Source: Flavobacterium sp. Root935 (GTDB lineage: Bacteria > Bacteroidota > Bacteroidia > Flavobacteriales > Flavobacteriaceae). From it: a DNA stretch of 64,000 nt. The notes beneath the pieces were generated by a model that saw only the letters and a program-made list of their open reading frames with translations, was not told the DNA's origin and searched no databases. The DNA lies in contig NZ_LMJL01000008.1 of NCBI RefSeq assembly GCF_001429295.1, positions 928,232-992,231 on the forward strand, given 5' to 3'. How positions within the stretch are numbered: position 1 is the first letter of the stretch; each line of letters begins with the position of its first letter. The position numbers and the translations under genes are program-made. Positions 45,100 to 53,218 of this stretch are shown in pieces.

Positions 45100-47340
45100 C
45101 TAATCCACTAATAATTGCGTAACCACCGCTGGATTCATTGCCCATTGCGCTGTATACATCTCATCGGCATTTTGATCTTCGGTGATTGTTAAGCCTTGAG
45201 CTTCCGCTTTAAGCTGTAACAAACTACCAATATTCAATTTGCTGTTTAGTTTTGATAATAACGCCTGAACGCCTTTGAAATCCAAACCGCCTACAACCTG
45301 ACCTCCGAAAGTCATCTCTAACCAAACGATTTCTCTTTTGGCTACATCCAACACTCCAAAAACCAAACCTTTGGCAACATTCTGCGTCACACGAACCTGA
45401 TGATCTACACACGACGGATCGTATGCTACACCCGTTTTCTCCGAAATTTTCATCGGGTGTTTACTGTTCATCCAACCAACAATTAAATTTGGCGTAATAC
45501 TTCCGTTGCTGTACGCATTACAAGTAAAAGTTACAAATTTAGCTTTGGCCTTCGCCAATTCGTCGATGTTGATGTTGATATATTCGGCCGTTCCAATTTT
45601 ATTCGGAATACTTCTGATATCACCACTATGCTGGCAACCAGTTGTAGTCAATCGGCTGAAAGAACAAATATCTGAACGGTCTTCGTAAGCGATATGACAG
45701 CTCAAATCCATATCTAAATGCTGTGCTGGCAAATCTTTCCCCCATTGCATAAACAATCGCACTTCGCTACCTTCAACTGGGAAACGTGTTCCCATTAAAG
45801 CAACCGGCAAATCCTGAACGGTTTCGCTTCGATCTCCTATAGAAACCGGAATATTAAACAACTGCGGATCGATATACATTGTTTTGTTGGTGTTCTCAAT
45901 TTTTGCAAATCGTTTTTTCATGGCCAAAAGACACAATTCTTCGATCTGGTTTTTCATTGCTTCCAACTGAACATCATCATACAATTTCAATAAACCGTTT
46001 GGTTCGATTCTTTTGTTTGTGCCACCCAAAGGTTTCACACTTCTCTGCATGTTTTTATCAAAGTAATTTTGCGCATACATATTTAAAGTAAACACCAATC
46101 GAGCCGGAACTTTATCGATGATTTCTTCAAAATGGGCAATCGTTTCTTCTGCCCCAAACCATAACATATTCGAAAATAACGAACGTGCAAACAATCCCGG
46201 ACGTTGTTTTAATAACGTAAATGTTTTATCGGCATCAAATTTCAATCTTGATGAGTCTACTTTGCTTTGCCAAACATCATACACTTGGTTGTAGAACACA
46301 TCCATTAAAAAGTTCAATTTCTCAAACCCTTTTCTTTTGCTGTATTCTGCCAAACGAAGCGCTCGAATAAAACGAACCCACATTCCTCTTTTTGGATGCA
46401 TAATTTCGCACATGGCTTCAACGTCCATGTTCATATTGTTTAACCAGTTTGCTACCATTAAACATTCTTTTCTTGAATATTTAAGTTTCAAATCTTTTGC
46501 AGATGCAATTCTAGCCTGCGCACTTGTATCCAAAGAATTATGAAAATGCTGACCATTTTTAGTCGCTCTTTTGACAATCGTTTTTGGTTCGATAGTCTGC
46601 AGCATTCCAGTATTTTTATACCATAAATATCTTAAGATATCAGTTGGAGTTTTTAAAAATTGAGATGCTTCGGCTTCTTTACCGTTTTCAATCAAAAGAT
46701 CGATCACAAGCATTAAAGTTTCCTTCATTGCAACATCAACTTTTGGCAAAAGCAAATTTTGCATCGCCATTTTTAAACTATCTACCTGAGTAGCGTCCAA
46801 AGCCGTTTTTGACTGCAATAATGAGATATAGAAATCGTTTAAATCTTTTTCTGTCCACAATTCAAGCACTTTCAATTTGCTTCCCTGACCGAAATTTTCG
46901 ATTTTTCCAAATTCAAATGGAGTTCCACAGAACGGGCAACCGTTGTATCTTTCTAATGGAAAAGTATTATCTGGGATAACATGTCCGCATTGTAAAGTTG
47001 TTCCGTTTTTTGTTTTAAAAACATTTCCGAAATACGTGATAATATGATCTACAACAGATTCTCCCGTTGGGATATTCCATTCTTTCACTAAAGGCGTCCA
47101 GTTTTTATCTGTTCCTAAAACTTCTCTCAGCACTTCTAAAACTTCTACTTTATAATTTGGGTTTACGTTGTTTAAAGCGTGCAATAACGATTCGGAAAAT
47201 GTAAATCCAAGTTTAGAAACATTGGCTAACAAAACTGAAGTAGTTCCTGATAAATTTTTAATATCATTCGAAATCATTTCTGATGGAATGAAAATGGCAT
47301 TTTGACGTAAACTGATTTTTAATAATTCTCTTGTTTTCAT
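45100..47340 (-). CDS. RING-like zinc protein with TerD-like C terminus (MXAN_6230/SCO0854 type)
   Basis: A 746-aa protein. Near residues 117-140, LQCGHVIPDNTFPLERYNGCPFCGT gives Cys118, His120, Cys135 and Cys138, a RING/zinc-ribbon-like site. The long middle is helical, repeat-like. The C-terminal part (about 515-720) shows HLDMDLSCHIAYE, HSGD and AEYININIDELAKAKAKFV, which I read as TerD-like. The overall layout resembles the MXAN_6230/SCO0854 RING-domain family. It lies directly downstream of the tRNA-like array in the same direction, and palindrome S2 precedes both. A role with RtcB is inferred. Confidence 0.75.
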   Translation of the reverse strand: MKTRELLKISLRQNAIFIPSEMISNDIKNLSGTTSVLLANVSKLGFTFSESLLHALNNVNPNYKVEVLEVLREVLGTDKNWTPLVKEWNIPTGESVVDHIITYFGNVFKTKNGTTLQCGHVIPDNTFPLERYNGCPFCGTPFEFGKIENFGQGSKLKVLELWTEKDLNDFYISLLQSKTALDATQVDSLKMAMQNLLLPKVDVAMKETLMLVIDLLIENGKEAEASQFLKTPTDILRYLWYKNTGMLQTIEPKTIVKRATKNGQHFHNSLDTSAQARIASAKDLKLKYSRKECLMVANWLNNMNMDVEAMCEIMHPKRGMWVRFIRALRLAEYSKRKGFEKLNFLMDVFYNQVYDVWQSKVDSSRLKFDADKTFTLLKQRPGLFARSLFSNMLWFGAEETIAHFEEIIDKVPARLVFTLNMYAQNYFDKNMQRSVKPLGGTNKRIEPNGLLKLYDDVQLEAMKNQIEELCLLAMKKRFAKIENTNKTMYIDPQLFNIPVSIGDRSETVQDLPVALMGTRFPVEGSEVRLFMQWGKDLPAQHLDMDLSCHIAYEDRSDICSFSRLTTTGCQHSGDIRSIPNKIGTAEYININIDELAKAKAKFVTFTCNAYSNGSITPNLIVGWMNSKHPMKISEKTGVAYDPSCVDHQVRVTQNVAKGLVFGVLDVAKREIVWLEMTFGGQVVGGLDFKGVQALLSKLNSKLNIGSLLQLKAEAQGLTITEDQNADEMYTAQWAMNPAVVTQLLVD

Positions 47341-47494
47341 TTTTTTTAATTTTTAAAATTTAGATAATTGCGTTTCTGAGTTCTACCTAAAAGATTTTGA
47401 AGTAAGAAACACTTGACCTGAAATTGAAGTGTAATGGATTAACTAACAAATTATCGGATTGGAAGAAGTAAGTTAATCTTGACCCTCTATTTTT

Positions 47495-47572
47495 ATTAAT
47501 GATGATTTTAAAACTTGCCGGACTCGAACCGGAGTACCAATTTTCTGAAGTAAGTTTTAATTGACCATTAAT
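47495..47572 (-). ncRNA. tRNA-like element 2 (T arm with short acceptor-like stem)
   Basis: On the minus strand ATTAATG (47572-47566) pairs with CATTAAT (47501-47495) as a 7-bp acceptor-like stem. Inside are one GGTCAA-N7-TTACTTC copy and a T arm, CCGG-TTCGAGT-CCGG (47532-47518). There is no D arm. It looks like a reduced tRNA relative. The 5' end of the stem is 3 nt from the 3' end of tRNA-like 1. Confidence 0.55.
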
Positions 47573-47574
47573 AG

Positions 47575-47692
47575 TGGAACAGGTGGGATTCGAACCCACG
47601 ACCCGGACATTAAAAGTGTACGAAGTAAGTTTTGATTGACCTTTTAAGGATAATTTCAAAACTACCTGCTCTAACCGCTGAGCTACTGTCCC
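47575..47692 (-). ncRNA. tRNA-like element 1 with enlarged anticodon region
   Basis: Minus strand: acceptor GGGACAG (47692-47686) pairs with CTGTTCC (47582-47576), D arm GCTC-AGCGGTTA-GAGC, and T arm GTGGG-TTCGAAT-CCCAC. In place of the usual 17-nt anticodon arm there are about 60 bases including the motif copy at 47622-47641. The total is 118 nt against about 75 for a tRNA. No normal anticodon stem is found and no 3' CCA is encoded. It could be a tRNA with an intron-like insert, a tRNA mimic, or a split tRNA. Confidence 0.7.
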
Positions 47693-47832
47693 ATATAATA
47701 GTAGAATAAAAAGGTAATGGTGTAAGTGTGTACGTGGAAAGTGTTTCGAAGTAACTCCAACTTGACCTGTTTTATTCTTTTTTTTATTTCTATGAACGTT
47801 TGTTTTTATTTCTGAACAAAGATTTTAAAACT

Positions 47833-47855
47833 AGTGCGCAGTTATTTTGCGTAGT
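47833..47855 (-). promoter_or_regulatory. Operator-like palindrome S2, upstream of the tRNA-like array
   Basis: AGTGCGCA-GTTATTT-TGCGTAGT, matching S1 at 20 of 23 positions. On the minus strand a TTTG element follows 12 nt downstream, then the array, then the RING gene. Confidence 0.7.
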
Positions 47856-47861
47856 TAAAAT

Positions 47862-48230
47862 TTATTCTAAATTTTCATCTTTAACTGTAACCTTATTAAT
47901 GTCAAATTCAATGTAACAACCTGTCCAACAATCTGAAACTTCTGTCGCAACTTCATGATCATTTAAGCACAGTTTATTTAAACCGTGAGAACCATCACTT
48001 CCACAACATCCATAAAATCGTGTTTTATCAGGATGGTCTTTTAAATTATAATCATACAAGCCAACTAATAAAGACTTATTATTTGTTTGTTTATTAACTA
48101 GAATTGAAAAAGAATTTTTCGGCATTATATCCTTGTTATCTTCCCAACATAAATCTTTTTCCGAAATTTCGATTAATTCTGAAGTCAACTCAATTTCACA
48201 TTCTTTGCAATAAATTTTAATTGCTCTCAT
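47862..48230 (-). CDS. Cys-rich protein of unknown function (RNA-repair regulon)
   Basis: A 122-aa protein with eight cysteines (8, 11, 28, 75, 76, 88, 101, 105), starting KIYCKECEIELTSEL, and later FYGCCGSDGSHGL and SDCWTGCYIEFDI. Pairs of Cys suggest one or two zinc sites. I do not recognise the family. It is a distinct candidate because palindrome S3 lies in front of it exactly as S1 and S2 lie in front of rtcB and the RING gene, which points to a shared regulator and a role in the same pathway. Confidence 0.6.
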   Translation of the reverse strand: MRAIKIYCKECEIELTSELIEISEKDLCWEDNKDIMPKNSFSILVNKQTNNKSLLVGLYDYNLKDHPDKTRFYGCCGSDGSHGLNKLCLNDHEVATEVSDCWTGCYIEFDINKVTVKDENLE

Positions 48231-48267
48231 AACTGTTTCGTTTTAACATGACAAAGATTTCAAAACC

Positions 48268-48290
48268 ACTACGCAATTATTTTGCGCAGT
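48268..48290 (-). promoter_or_regulatory. Operator-like palindrome S3, upstream of the Cys-rich gene
   Basis: ACTACGCA-ATTATTT-TGCGCAGT. On the minus strand a TTTG element follows 12 nt downstream. It lies between divergent genes, so it could also affect the HD gene at 48325. Confidence 0.72.
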
Positions 48291-48324
48291 AAAAAAAGAA
48301 TTTTAAATTTGAGTAAAAAACAAC

Positions 48325-48939
48325 ATGAATTTAGAGAAAATCTATTCTGAATTACTTACCAATATTGGCTTTTCAGCAAATGAAATTCAGCAGAACTGGA
48401 CAGGTTTAGAAAAGGCATATTCCAAGAAATCAAGACATTATCATAATCTCACTCATTTAAAAGAAATGATTGAGGGTTTTGAAACCTATTCTAATCGGCT
48501 TCAAAATCCGAATGAAATATTATTTTCTATTTTTTATCATGATTTCGTTTATTCAGCTTCAAAAAAAGACAACGAACTCAAAAGTGCTGAGTATGCTTTG
48601 TCGATTTTACCTGAAAATGTCAACTTAAATAAACAATTGGTTTTTGATGCAATCTGCGCTACACAACAACATCAGCATAATAAAATTGAAGATATCAATT
48701 GGTTAATCGATTTTGATTTAAAAATCCTTGCTAAAGATTGGGATTCTTATAAAATCTATTTTGAACAGATTAGAAAAGAATACAGCATTTATCCTGATTT
48801 TTTATACAAACCTGGACGCGCAAAAGCATTGAAGCATTTTCTGGAAAATGAGTTTATTTTTCAGACTGAGGAATTCAGGAGTTTGTACGAAGAAAAAGCG
48901 AGACAAAATATCGAAAAGGAAATTTCAATATTAACATAA
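48325..48939 (+). CDS. HD-superfamily metal-dependent hydrolase (COG4339-like)
   Basis: A 204-aa protein. SRHYHNLTHLKEMIEGFE and ILFSIFYHDFVYSASKKDNE contain the His...His-Asp...Asp signature of HD phosphohydrolases. QHQHNKIEDINWLIDFDLKILAKDW supplies further His and Asp. These enzymes cleave phosphates or cyclic-phosphate ends of nucleotides and RNA. In an RtcB setting a 2',3'-cyclic phosphate-related role is plausible but unproven. It is divergent from the Cys-rich gene and followed by the WYL regulator. Confidence 0.8.
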   Translation: MNLEKIYSELLTNIGFSANEIQQNWTGLEKAYSKKSRHYHNLTHLKEMIEGFETYSNRLQNPNEILFSIFYHDFVYSASKKDNELKSAEYALSILPENVNLNKQLVFDAICATQQHQHNKIEDINWLIDFDLKILAKDWDSYKIYFEQIRKEYSIYPDFLYKPGRAKALKHFLENEFIFQTEEFRSLYEEKARQNIEKEISILT

Positions 48940-48948
48940 AGTATATCT

Positions 48949-49021
48949 GTAGAGACGCACTGCAGTGCGTCTACGCAACGAATATCCACAATACGTAAGA
49001 CGCACTGCGGTGCGTCTCTAC
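48949..49021. repeat. Nested inverted repeat ('gtagagacgcac' type)
   Basis: Outer arms GTAGAGACGCAC and GTGCGTCTCTAC bracket two inner palindromes, GACGCACTGCAGTGCGTC and GACGCACTGCGGTGCGTC. It lies between the HD gene and the WYL gene, and a partial relative is near 45020-45050. Confidence 0.85.
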
Positions 49022-49048
49022 AATTCAAACCGAAAAACAAATATTCTT

Positions 49049-50086
49049 ATGTCACAAAATAAAAACGCCTTAATACGCTATAAAACGATCGATAAATGTC
49101 TGCAAAACAGATACAGACAATGGACTCTAGAAGATTTAATTGAATGTTGTTCTGAAGCATTATTTGAATACGAAGGACGTCAAAATCCAATTAGTAAGCG
49201 AACGATTCAAATGGATATTCAGCTAATGCGAAGTGAAAAACTGGGATACAATGCGCCAATTGTTGTTTACGATAAAAAGTATTACAAATATGAAGACGAA
49301 GATTTTTCGATAACCGATATTCCGCTGACGGAAACCGATATGAATGTTTTGACTGAAACCGTTTCGATGTTGAAACAATTCAAGGATTTCTCTTTATTTA
49401 ATGATGTATCCGATATTTTACAACGATTGGAGGATAAAATCTATTCTGAAAAATCACATACCAAGCCCGTAATTTATCTGGATAAAAATGAGAATCTAAA
49501 AGGGCTGCATTATCTGGATGAAATATATCAGGCTATCATAAAGAAAATGGTTCTGATAATTACGTACAAATCTTTTAAATCGAGAGAAGAAACAAAATTT
49601 CATTTTCATCCTTTTATATTAAAGGAATTCAATAACCGCTGGTTTTTAATCGGAAAGAAAAAAGCATCACAGCCTATTACCAATTTGGCTTTGGACAGAA
49701 TCATTGCAATTGACTACGATTTTAATCATCCTTATTTAGAAGAAGATTTTGATGCCGACATGTATTATAAAGATGTAATTGGTGTTACGGTTAATTCGGG
49801 ATTAAAAGCCAGGCGAATTGAACTTTGGGTAGATGCGTCAAATGCACCTTATGTATTGACAAAACCTTTACACACTTCTCAGCGTTTAATTAAGGAAAAT
49901 GAAGACGGAAGCATTATTGTCCAATTATATGTGATACCAAATTATGAAATGGAAAGACTTCTTCTAGGTTTTGGAAGCTGTCTGGAAATTTTAAGACCTG
50001 AAAGTCTGAGAAATCGTATGAAAAAGATACTTCAAGATGCCATTTCGCGTTACGAATCTGAAAATTCAACTGAAATAAATGCATAA
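49049..50086 (+). CDS. WYL-domain transcription regulator
   Basis: The ATG at 49049 is chosen because an earlier in-frame start (48965) lies inside the repeat. The 345-aa protein has an N-terminal winged-helix-like domain (about 1-75: KNALIRYKTIDKCLQNRYRQ, RTIQMDIQLMR), then a WYL domain (about 150-240: MVLIITYKSFKSREETKFHF, RWFLIGKK) and a WCX-like end (KRIELWVDASNAPYVLTKPL-type). WYL proteins often sense nucleic-acid or nucleotide ligands and control defence or repair genes. I infer it binds palindromes S1-S3. Note that no palindrome lies in front of its own gene. Confidence 0.85.
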   Translation: MSQNKNALIRYKTIDKCLQNRYRQWTLEDLIECCSEALFEYEGRQNPISKRTIQMDIQLMRSEKLGYNAPIVVYDKKYYKYEDEDFSITDIPLTETDMNVLTETVSMLKQFKDFSLFNDVSDILQRLEDKIYSEKSHTKPVIYLDKNENLKGLHYLDEIYQAIIKKMVLIITYKSFKSREETKFHFHPFILKEFNNRWFLIGKKKASQPITNLALDRIIAIDYDFNHPYLEEDFDADMYYKDVIGVTVNSGLKARRIELWVDASNAPYVLTKPLHTSQRLIKENEDGSIIVQLYVIPNYEMERLLLGFGSCLEILRPESLRNRMKKILQDAISRYESENSTEINA

Positions 50087-50257
50087 TTTTTTAAAGAATA
50101 TCGAATTAAATCCGATTTAAAAACCAAAAAGAGATTTTTACAACACTAAAAATGTTAAAATCTAAAAAAAGAATAGTATATTTCCCTATAAATAAACCAC
50201 CAAATCACTCTAAATCAGTGATATTTTTTAACTAACCAAAAATTTATTAAAAAATTA

Positions 50258-50269
50258 TATGCATGCATA
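50258..50269. promoter_or_regulatory. Candidate MarR operator
   Basis: TATGCATGCATA is a perfect 12-bp palindrome located 12 nt before a TATATTTG -7-like element (50282-50289) and 38 nt before the MarR ATG. It fits autoregulation. Confidence 0.5.
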
Positions 50270-50307
50270 GTATTTTTTAATTATATTTGAAATCGATATA
50301 GTTACCT

Positions 50308-50766
50308 ATGAAAGACAAAACGATAGATTATATTTTGAGAGCTACGTGGCAGGCTGTTTCAAGAATGTATAATGAAGAGGCTGCCAAATATGATGCTACA
50401 ATGGCAACAGGATTTGCTCTTTTAAGTATGGACAAGGAAGAAGGAACTCCATCAACCGCTTTAGGTCCGAGAATGGGCATGGAAGCCACCAGCTTAACCA
50501 GAACACTTAAATCTATGGAAGAAAAAGGTTTAATTGTTCGCAAAAAGAACCCAAGCGACGGCCGAGGCGTATTAATTTACCTGACCGAATTTGGAAAAGA
50601 AAAGAGAGATTTATCTAAAAATACAGTTCTGAAATTTAATGAAACGGTTAGAAAACATGTCTCAGACGAAAAGCTACAGCATTTTATAGAAGTTTCTGAA
50701 ATTATCAACGAATTAATTCAGGACAAAAATATTTTCAATCATACAGAAAACTCAGAAAATGAATAA
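50308..50766 (+). CDS. MarR-family transcription regulator
   Basis: A 152-aa winged-helix protein. The recognition region is ALGPRMGMEATSLTRTLKSMEEKGLIVRKKNPSDGRGVLIYLTEFG, followed by a dimerisation helix. It starts the beta-oxidation operon (54 nt to the next gene), so it probably controls fatty-acid breakdown in answer to an acyl-CoA or related ligand. That function is inferred from position. Confidence 0.9.
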   Translation: MKDKTIDYILRATWQAVSRMYNEEAAKYDATMATGFALLSMDKEEGTPSTALGPRMGMEATSLTRTLKSMEEKGLIVRKKNPSDGRGVLIYLTEFGKEKRDLSKNTVLKFNETVRKHVSDEKLQHFIEVSEIINELIQDKNIFNHTENSENE

Positions 50767-50819
50767 TCTCCTTTAAAGAGAAAATTCAAATTCTACCCAA
50801 AAAAACAAATTTTACAAAT

Positions 50820-53210
50820 ATGAAACGCACAATTAAAAAAGTTGCTGTAATTGGATCCGGAATTATGGGTTCAGGTATAGCCAGTCATTTTGCTAACATT
50901 GGTGTTGAAGTTTTACTTCTTGACATTATCCCGCGCGAACTGACAGAAGCTGAAGCTAAAAAAGGATTAACACTTGAAAGTAAAGCCGTTCGCAACCGTG
51001 TGGTAAACGAACATTTGGCGAATTCATTAAAATCGAAACCCTCTCCTATTTACAGCCAAAAATTCGCTAGCCGAATCACAACTGGAAATACGACTGATGA
51101 TATGGCAAAAATTGCCAATGTTGACTGGATTATCGAAGTTGTAGTGGAACGTTTAGATATCAAAAAATTAGTTTTTGAACAAATTGAGAAATTCCGTAAA
51201 CCGGGAACTTTGGTTACTTCTAATACTTCTGGTATTCCAATTCACTTTATGAGTGAAGGAAGAAGCGAAGATTTCCAACAGCACTTCTGCGGAACTCACT
51301 TTTTTAACCCTGCGCGTTACTTAAAATTATTTGAAATTATTCCTGGTCCGAAAACTTCAACTGAAGTGTTGGATTTCTTAAACGAATATGGATCTAAATT
51401 TTTAGGGAAAACTTCGGTTGTTGCCAAAGATACTCCGGCGTTTATTGGAAACAGAATTGGTATTTACGGAATCCAGAGTTTATTCCATTTAGTAAAAGAA
51501 ATGGGATTAACGATTGAAGAAGTGGATAAATTGACTGGCCCTGTAATTGGTCGTCCAAAATCGGCTACTTTCCGTACGGTTGACGTTGTTGGTTTAGATA
51601 CTTTGGTACATGTTGCCAACGGTATTTATGAAAACTGCCCAACTGATGAACAACACGAATTGTTCAAACTTCCAGAATTTGTTACCAAAATGATGGAAAA
51701 CAATTGGCTAGGAAGCAAAACAGGACAAGGTTTTTATAAAAAAGTAGATAAAGATATTCTTTCTTTAGATTTAGATACATTAGAATACCGCGCTGCGAAA
51801 AAAGCAAATTTTGCTACGCTTGAACTGACAAAAACTATCGATAAACCAATCAATCGTTTTAAAGTTTTAGTGAAAGGAACAGATAAAGCGGGAGAATTCT
51901 ACCGTAAGAGTTTCGCCGGAATGTTTGCTTATGTATCAAACAGAATTCCTGAAATCTCAGACGAATTATACAAAATTGACGATGCCATGAAAGCTGGTTT
52001 TGGATGGGAAAATGGTCCATTCGAAATCTGGGATGCCATTGGTGTTGCCAAAGGAATTGAAATCATGAAAGCAGAAGGTTTAGAGCCTGCTGCATGGGTT
52101 AACGAAATGCTGGCTTCTGGAAGCGAAAGTTTCTATACTGTAAAAGAAGGAGCGACTTATTTCTATAATATCCCAACAAAATCTCAAGTAAAAGTTCCTG
52201 GACAAGATTCATTCATTATCCTAAACAACATTCGCGAAAGCAAAAAAGTTTGGAGCAACAGCGGTGCAATCATTCAGGATTTAGGAGACGGAATTTTGAA
52301 TTTAGAATTCCAATCTAAAATGAATACAATTGGTGGCGACGTTCTACAAGCTATCAATAAAGCAATTGACTTATCTGAAAAAGAATATCAAGGTTTAGTT
52401 ATTGGAAACCAAGCAGCGAATTTCTCTGTTGGGGCTAATATCGGAATGATTTTCATGATGGCAGTTGAACAAGAATACGACGAATTAAACATGGCGATCA
52501 AATTGTTCCAAGATACAATGATGCGCGTTCGTTATTCTTCTATTCCTGTTGTTGTAGCGCCTCACGGAATGACTTTCGGTGGTGGATGCGAAATGAGCTT
52601 ACACGCTGATAAAGTGGTAGCCGCTGCAGAAACTTACATGGGATTAGTTGAATTTGGTGTTGGAGTTATCCCTGGTGGTGGTGGTTCTAAAGAAATGACT
52701 TTAAGAGCTTCAGATTTATTCCGTAAAAACGATGTAGAGTTGAACGTTCTTCAAGAATATTTCTTAACAATCGCAATGGCAAAAGTTTCGACTTCTGGTT
52801 ATGAAGCTTTTGATACCGGACTTTTACAACACGGAAAAGATGTTATTGTAGTAAACAAAGATCGTCAGATTGCTGAAGCTAAAAAACATGCTTTATTATT
52901 AGCAGAAGCTGGTTATACACAGCCAATTAGAAGAAATGATATTAAAGTTTTAGGAAAACAAGCACTTGGAATGTTCTTAGTTGGAACGGATCAAATGGAA
53001 GCTGGAAAATACATTTCTGAACACGACAAGAAAATCGCTAACAAACTGGCTTACGTTATGGCCGGAGGTGATTTATCTGAAGCGACTTTAGTATCTGAAC
53101 AATATTTATTAGATATCGAACGTGAAGCTTTCTTGAGTTTATGTACAGAGAGAAAGACATTAGAGAGAATTCAATATATGTTAACTAAAGGAAAACCGCT
53201 TCGTAATTAG
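50820..53210 (+). CDS. 3-hydroxyacyl-CoA dehydrogenase / enoyl-CoA hydratase fusion
   Basis: A 796-aa bifunctional enzyme. The N-terminal dehydrogenase has KKVAVIGSGIMGSGIASHFA (NAD site), then HFFNPARYLKLFEIIPG and KDTPAFIGNRIG. The C-terminal half has a crotonase-like fold, with the oxyanion-hole region VIGNQAANFSVGANIG and FGGGCEMSLHADK. This dehydrogenase-then-hydratase order matches the FadN-type of Gram-positive and Bacteroidota bacteria, opposite to E. coli FadB. It lies between MarR and thiolase genes in one operon. Confidence 0.93.
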   Translation: MKRTIKKVAVIGSGIMGSGIASHFANIGVEVLLLDIIPRELTEAEAKKGLTLESKAVRNRVVNEHLANSLKSKPSPIYSQKFASRITTGNTTDDMAKIANVDWIIEVVVERLDIKKLVFEQIEKFRKPGTLVTSNTSGIPIHFMSEGRSEDFQQHFCGTHFFNPARYLKLFEIIPGPKTSTEVLDFLNEYGSKFLGKTSVVAKDTPAFIGNRIGIYGIQSLFHLVKEMGLTIEEVDKLTGPVIGRPKSATFRTVDVVGLDTLVHVANGIYENCPTDEQHELFKLPEFVTKMMENNWLGSKTGQGFYKKVDKDILSLDLDTLEYRAAKKANFATLELTKTIDKPINRFKVLVKGTDKAGEFYRKSFAGMFAYVSNRIPEISDELYKIDDAMKAGFGWENGPFEIWDAIGVAKGIEIMKAEGLEPAAWVNEMLASGSESFYTVKEGATYFYNIPTKSQVKVPGQDSFIILNNIRESKKVWSNSGAIIQDLGDGILNLEFQSKMNTIGGDVLQAINKAIDLSEKEYQGLVIGNQAANFSVGANIGMIFMMAVEQEYDELNMAIKLFQDTMMRVRYSSIPVVVAPHGMTFGGGCEMSLHADKVVAAAETYMGLVEFGVGVIPGGGGSKEMTLRASDLFRKNDVELNVLQEYFLTIAMAKVSTSGYEAFDTGLLQHGKDVIVVNKDRQIAEAKKHALLLAEAGYTQPIRRNDIKVLGKQALGMFLVGTDQMEAGKYISEHDKKIANKLAYVMAGGDLSEATLVSEQYLLDIEREAFLSLCTERKTLERIQYMLTKGKPLRN

Positions 53211-53218
53211 ATAATAAG

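Larger units (their letters stand above)
47399..47767 (-). repeat. Five-copy GGTCAA-N7-TTACTTC array
   Basis: Read on the minus strand, copies lie at 47748-47767, 47622-47641, 47547-47566, 47465-47484 and 47399-47418. All have exactly seven bases between GGTCAA and TTACTTC. Start-to-start distances are 66, 82, 75 and 126 nt. The seven spacer bases differ, and several can pair with bases after the TTACTTC (for example CAATT with AATTG around the 47547 copy, GATTAAC with GTTAATC around 47465). The spurious 90-codon frame over this stretch reflects tRNA-like sequence, not protein. Confidence 0.85.

Noticed and set aside
47387..47659. 90-codon minus-strand ORF
   Set aside because: It runs through tRNA-like and motif repeats; peptide text such as VRVVGSNPTCS is a known tRNA T-arm artefact.
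47575..47692. Functional tRNA
   Set aside because: No normal anticodon stem-loop and no CCA; only a tRNA-like label is supported.
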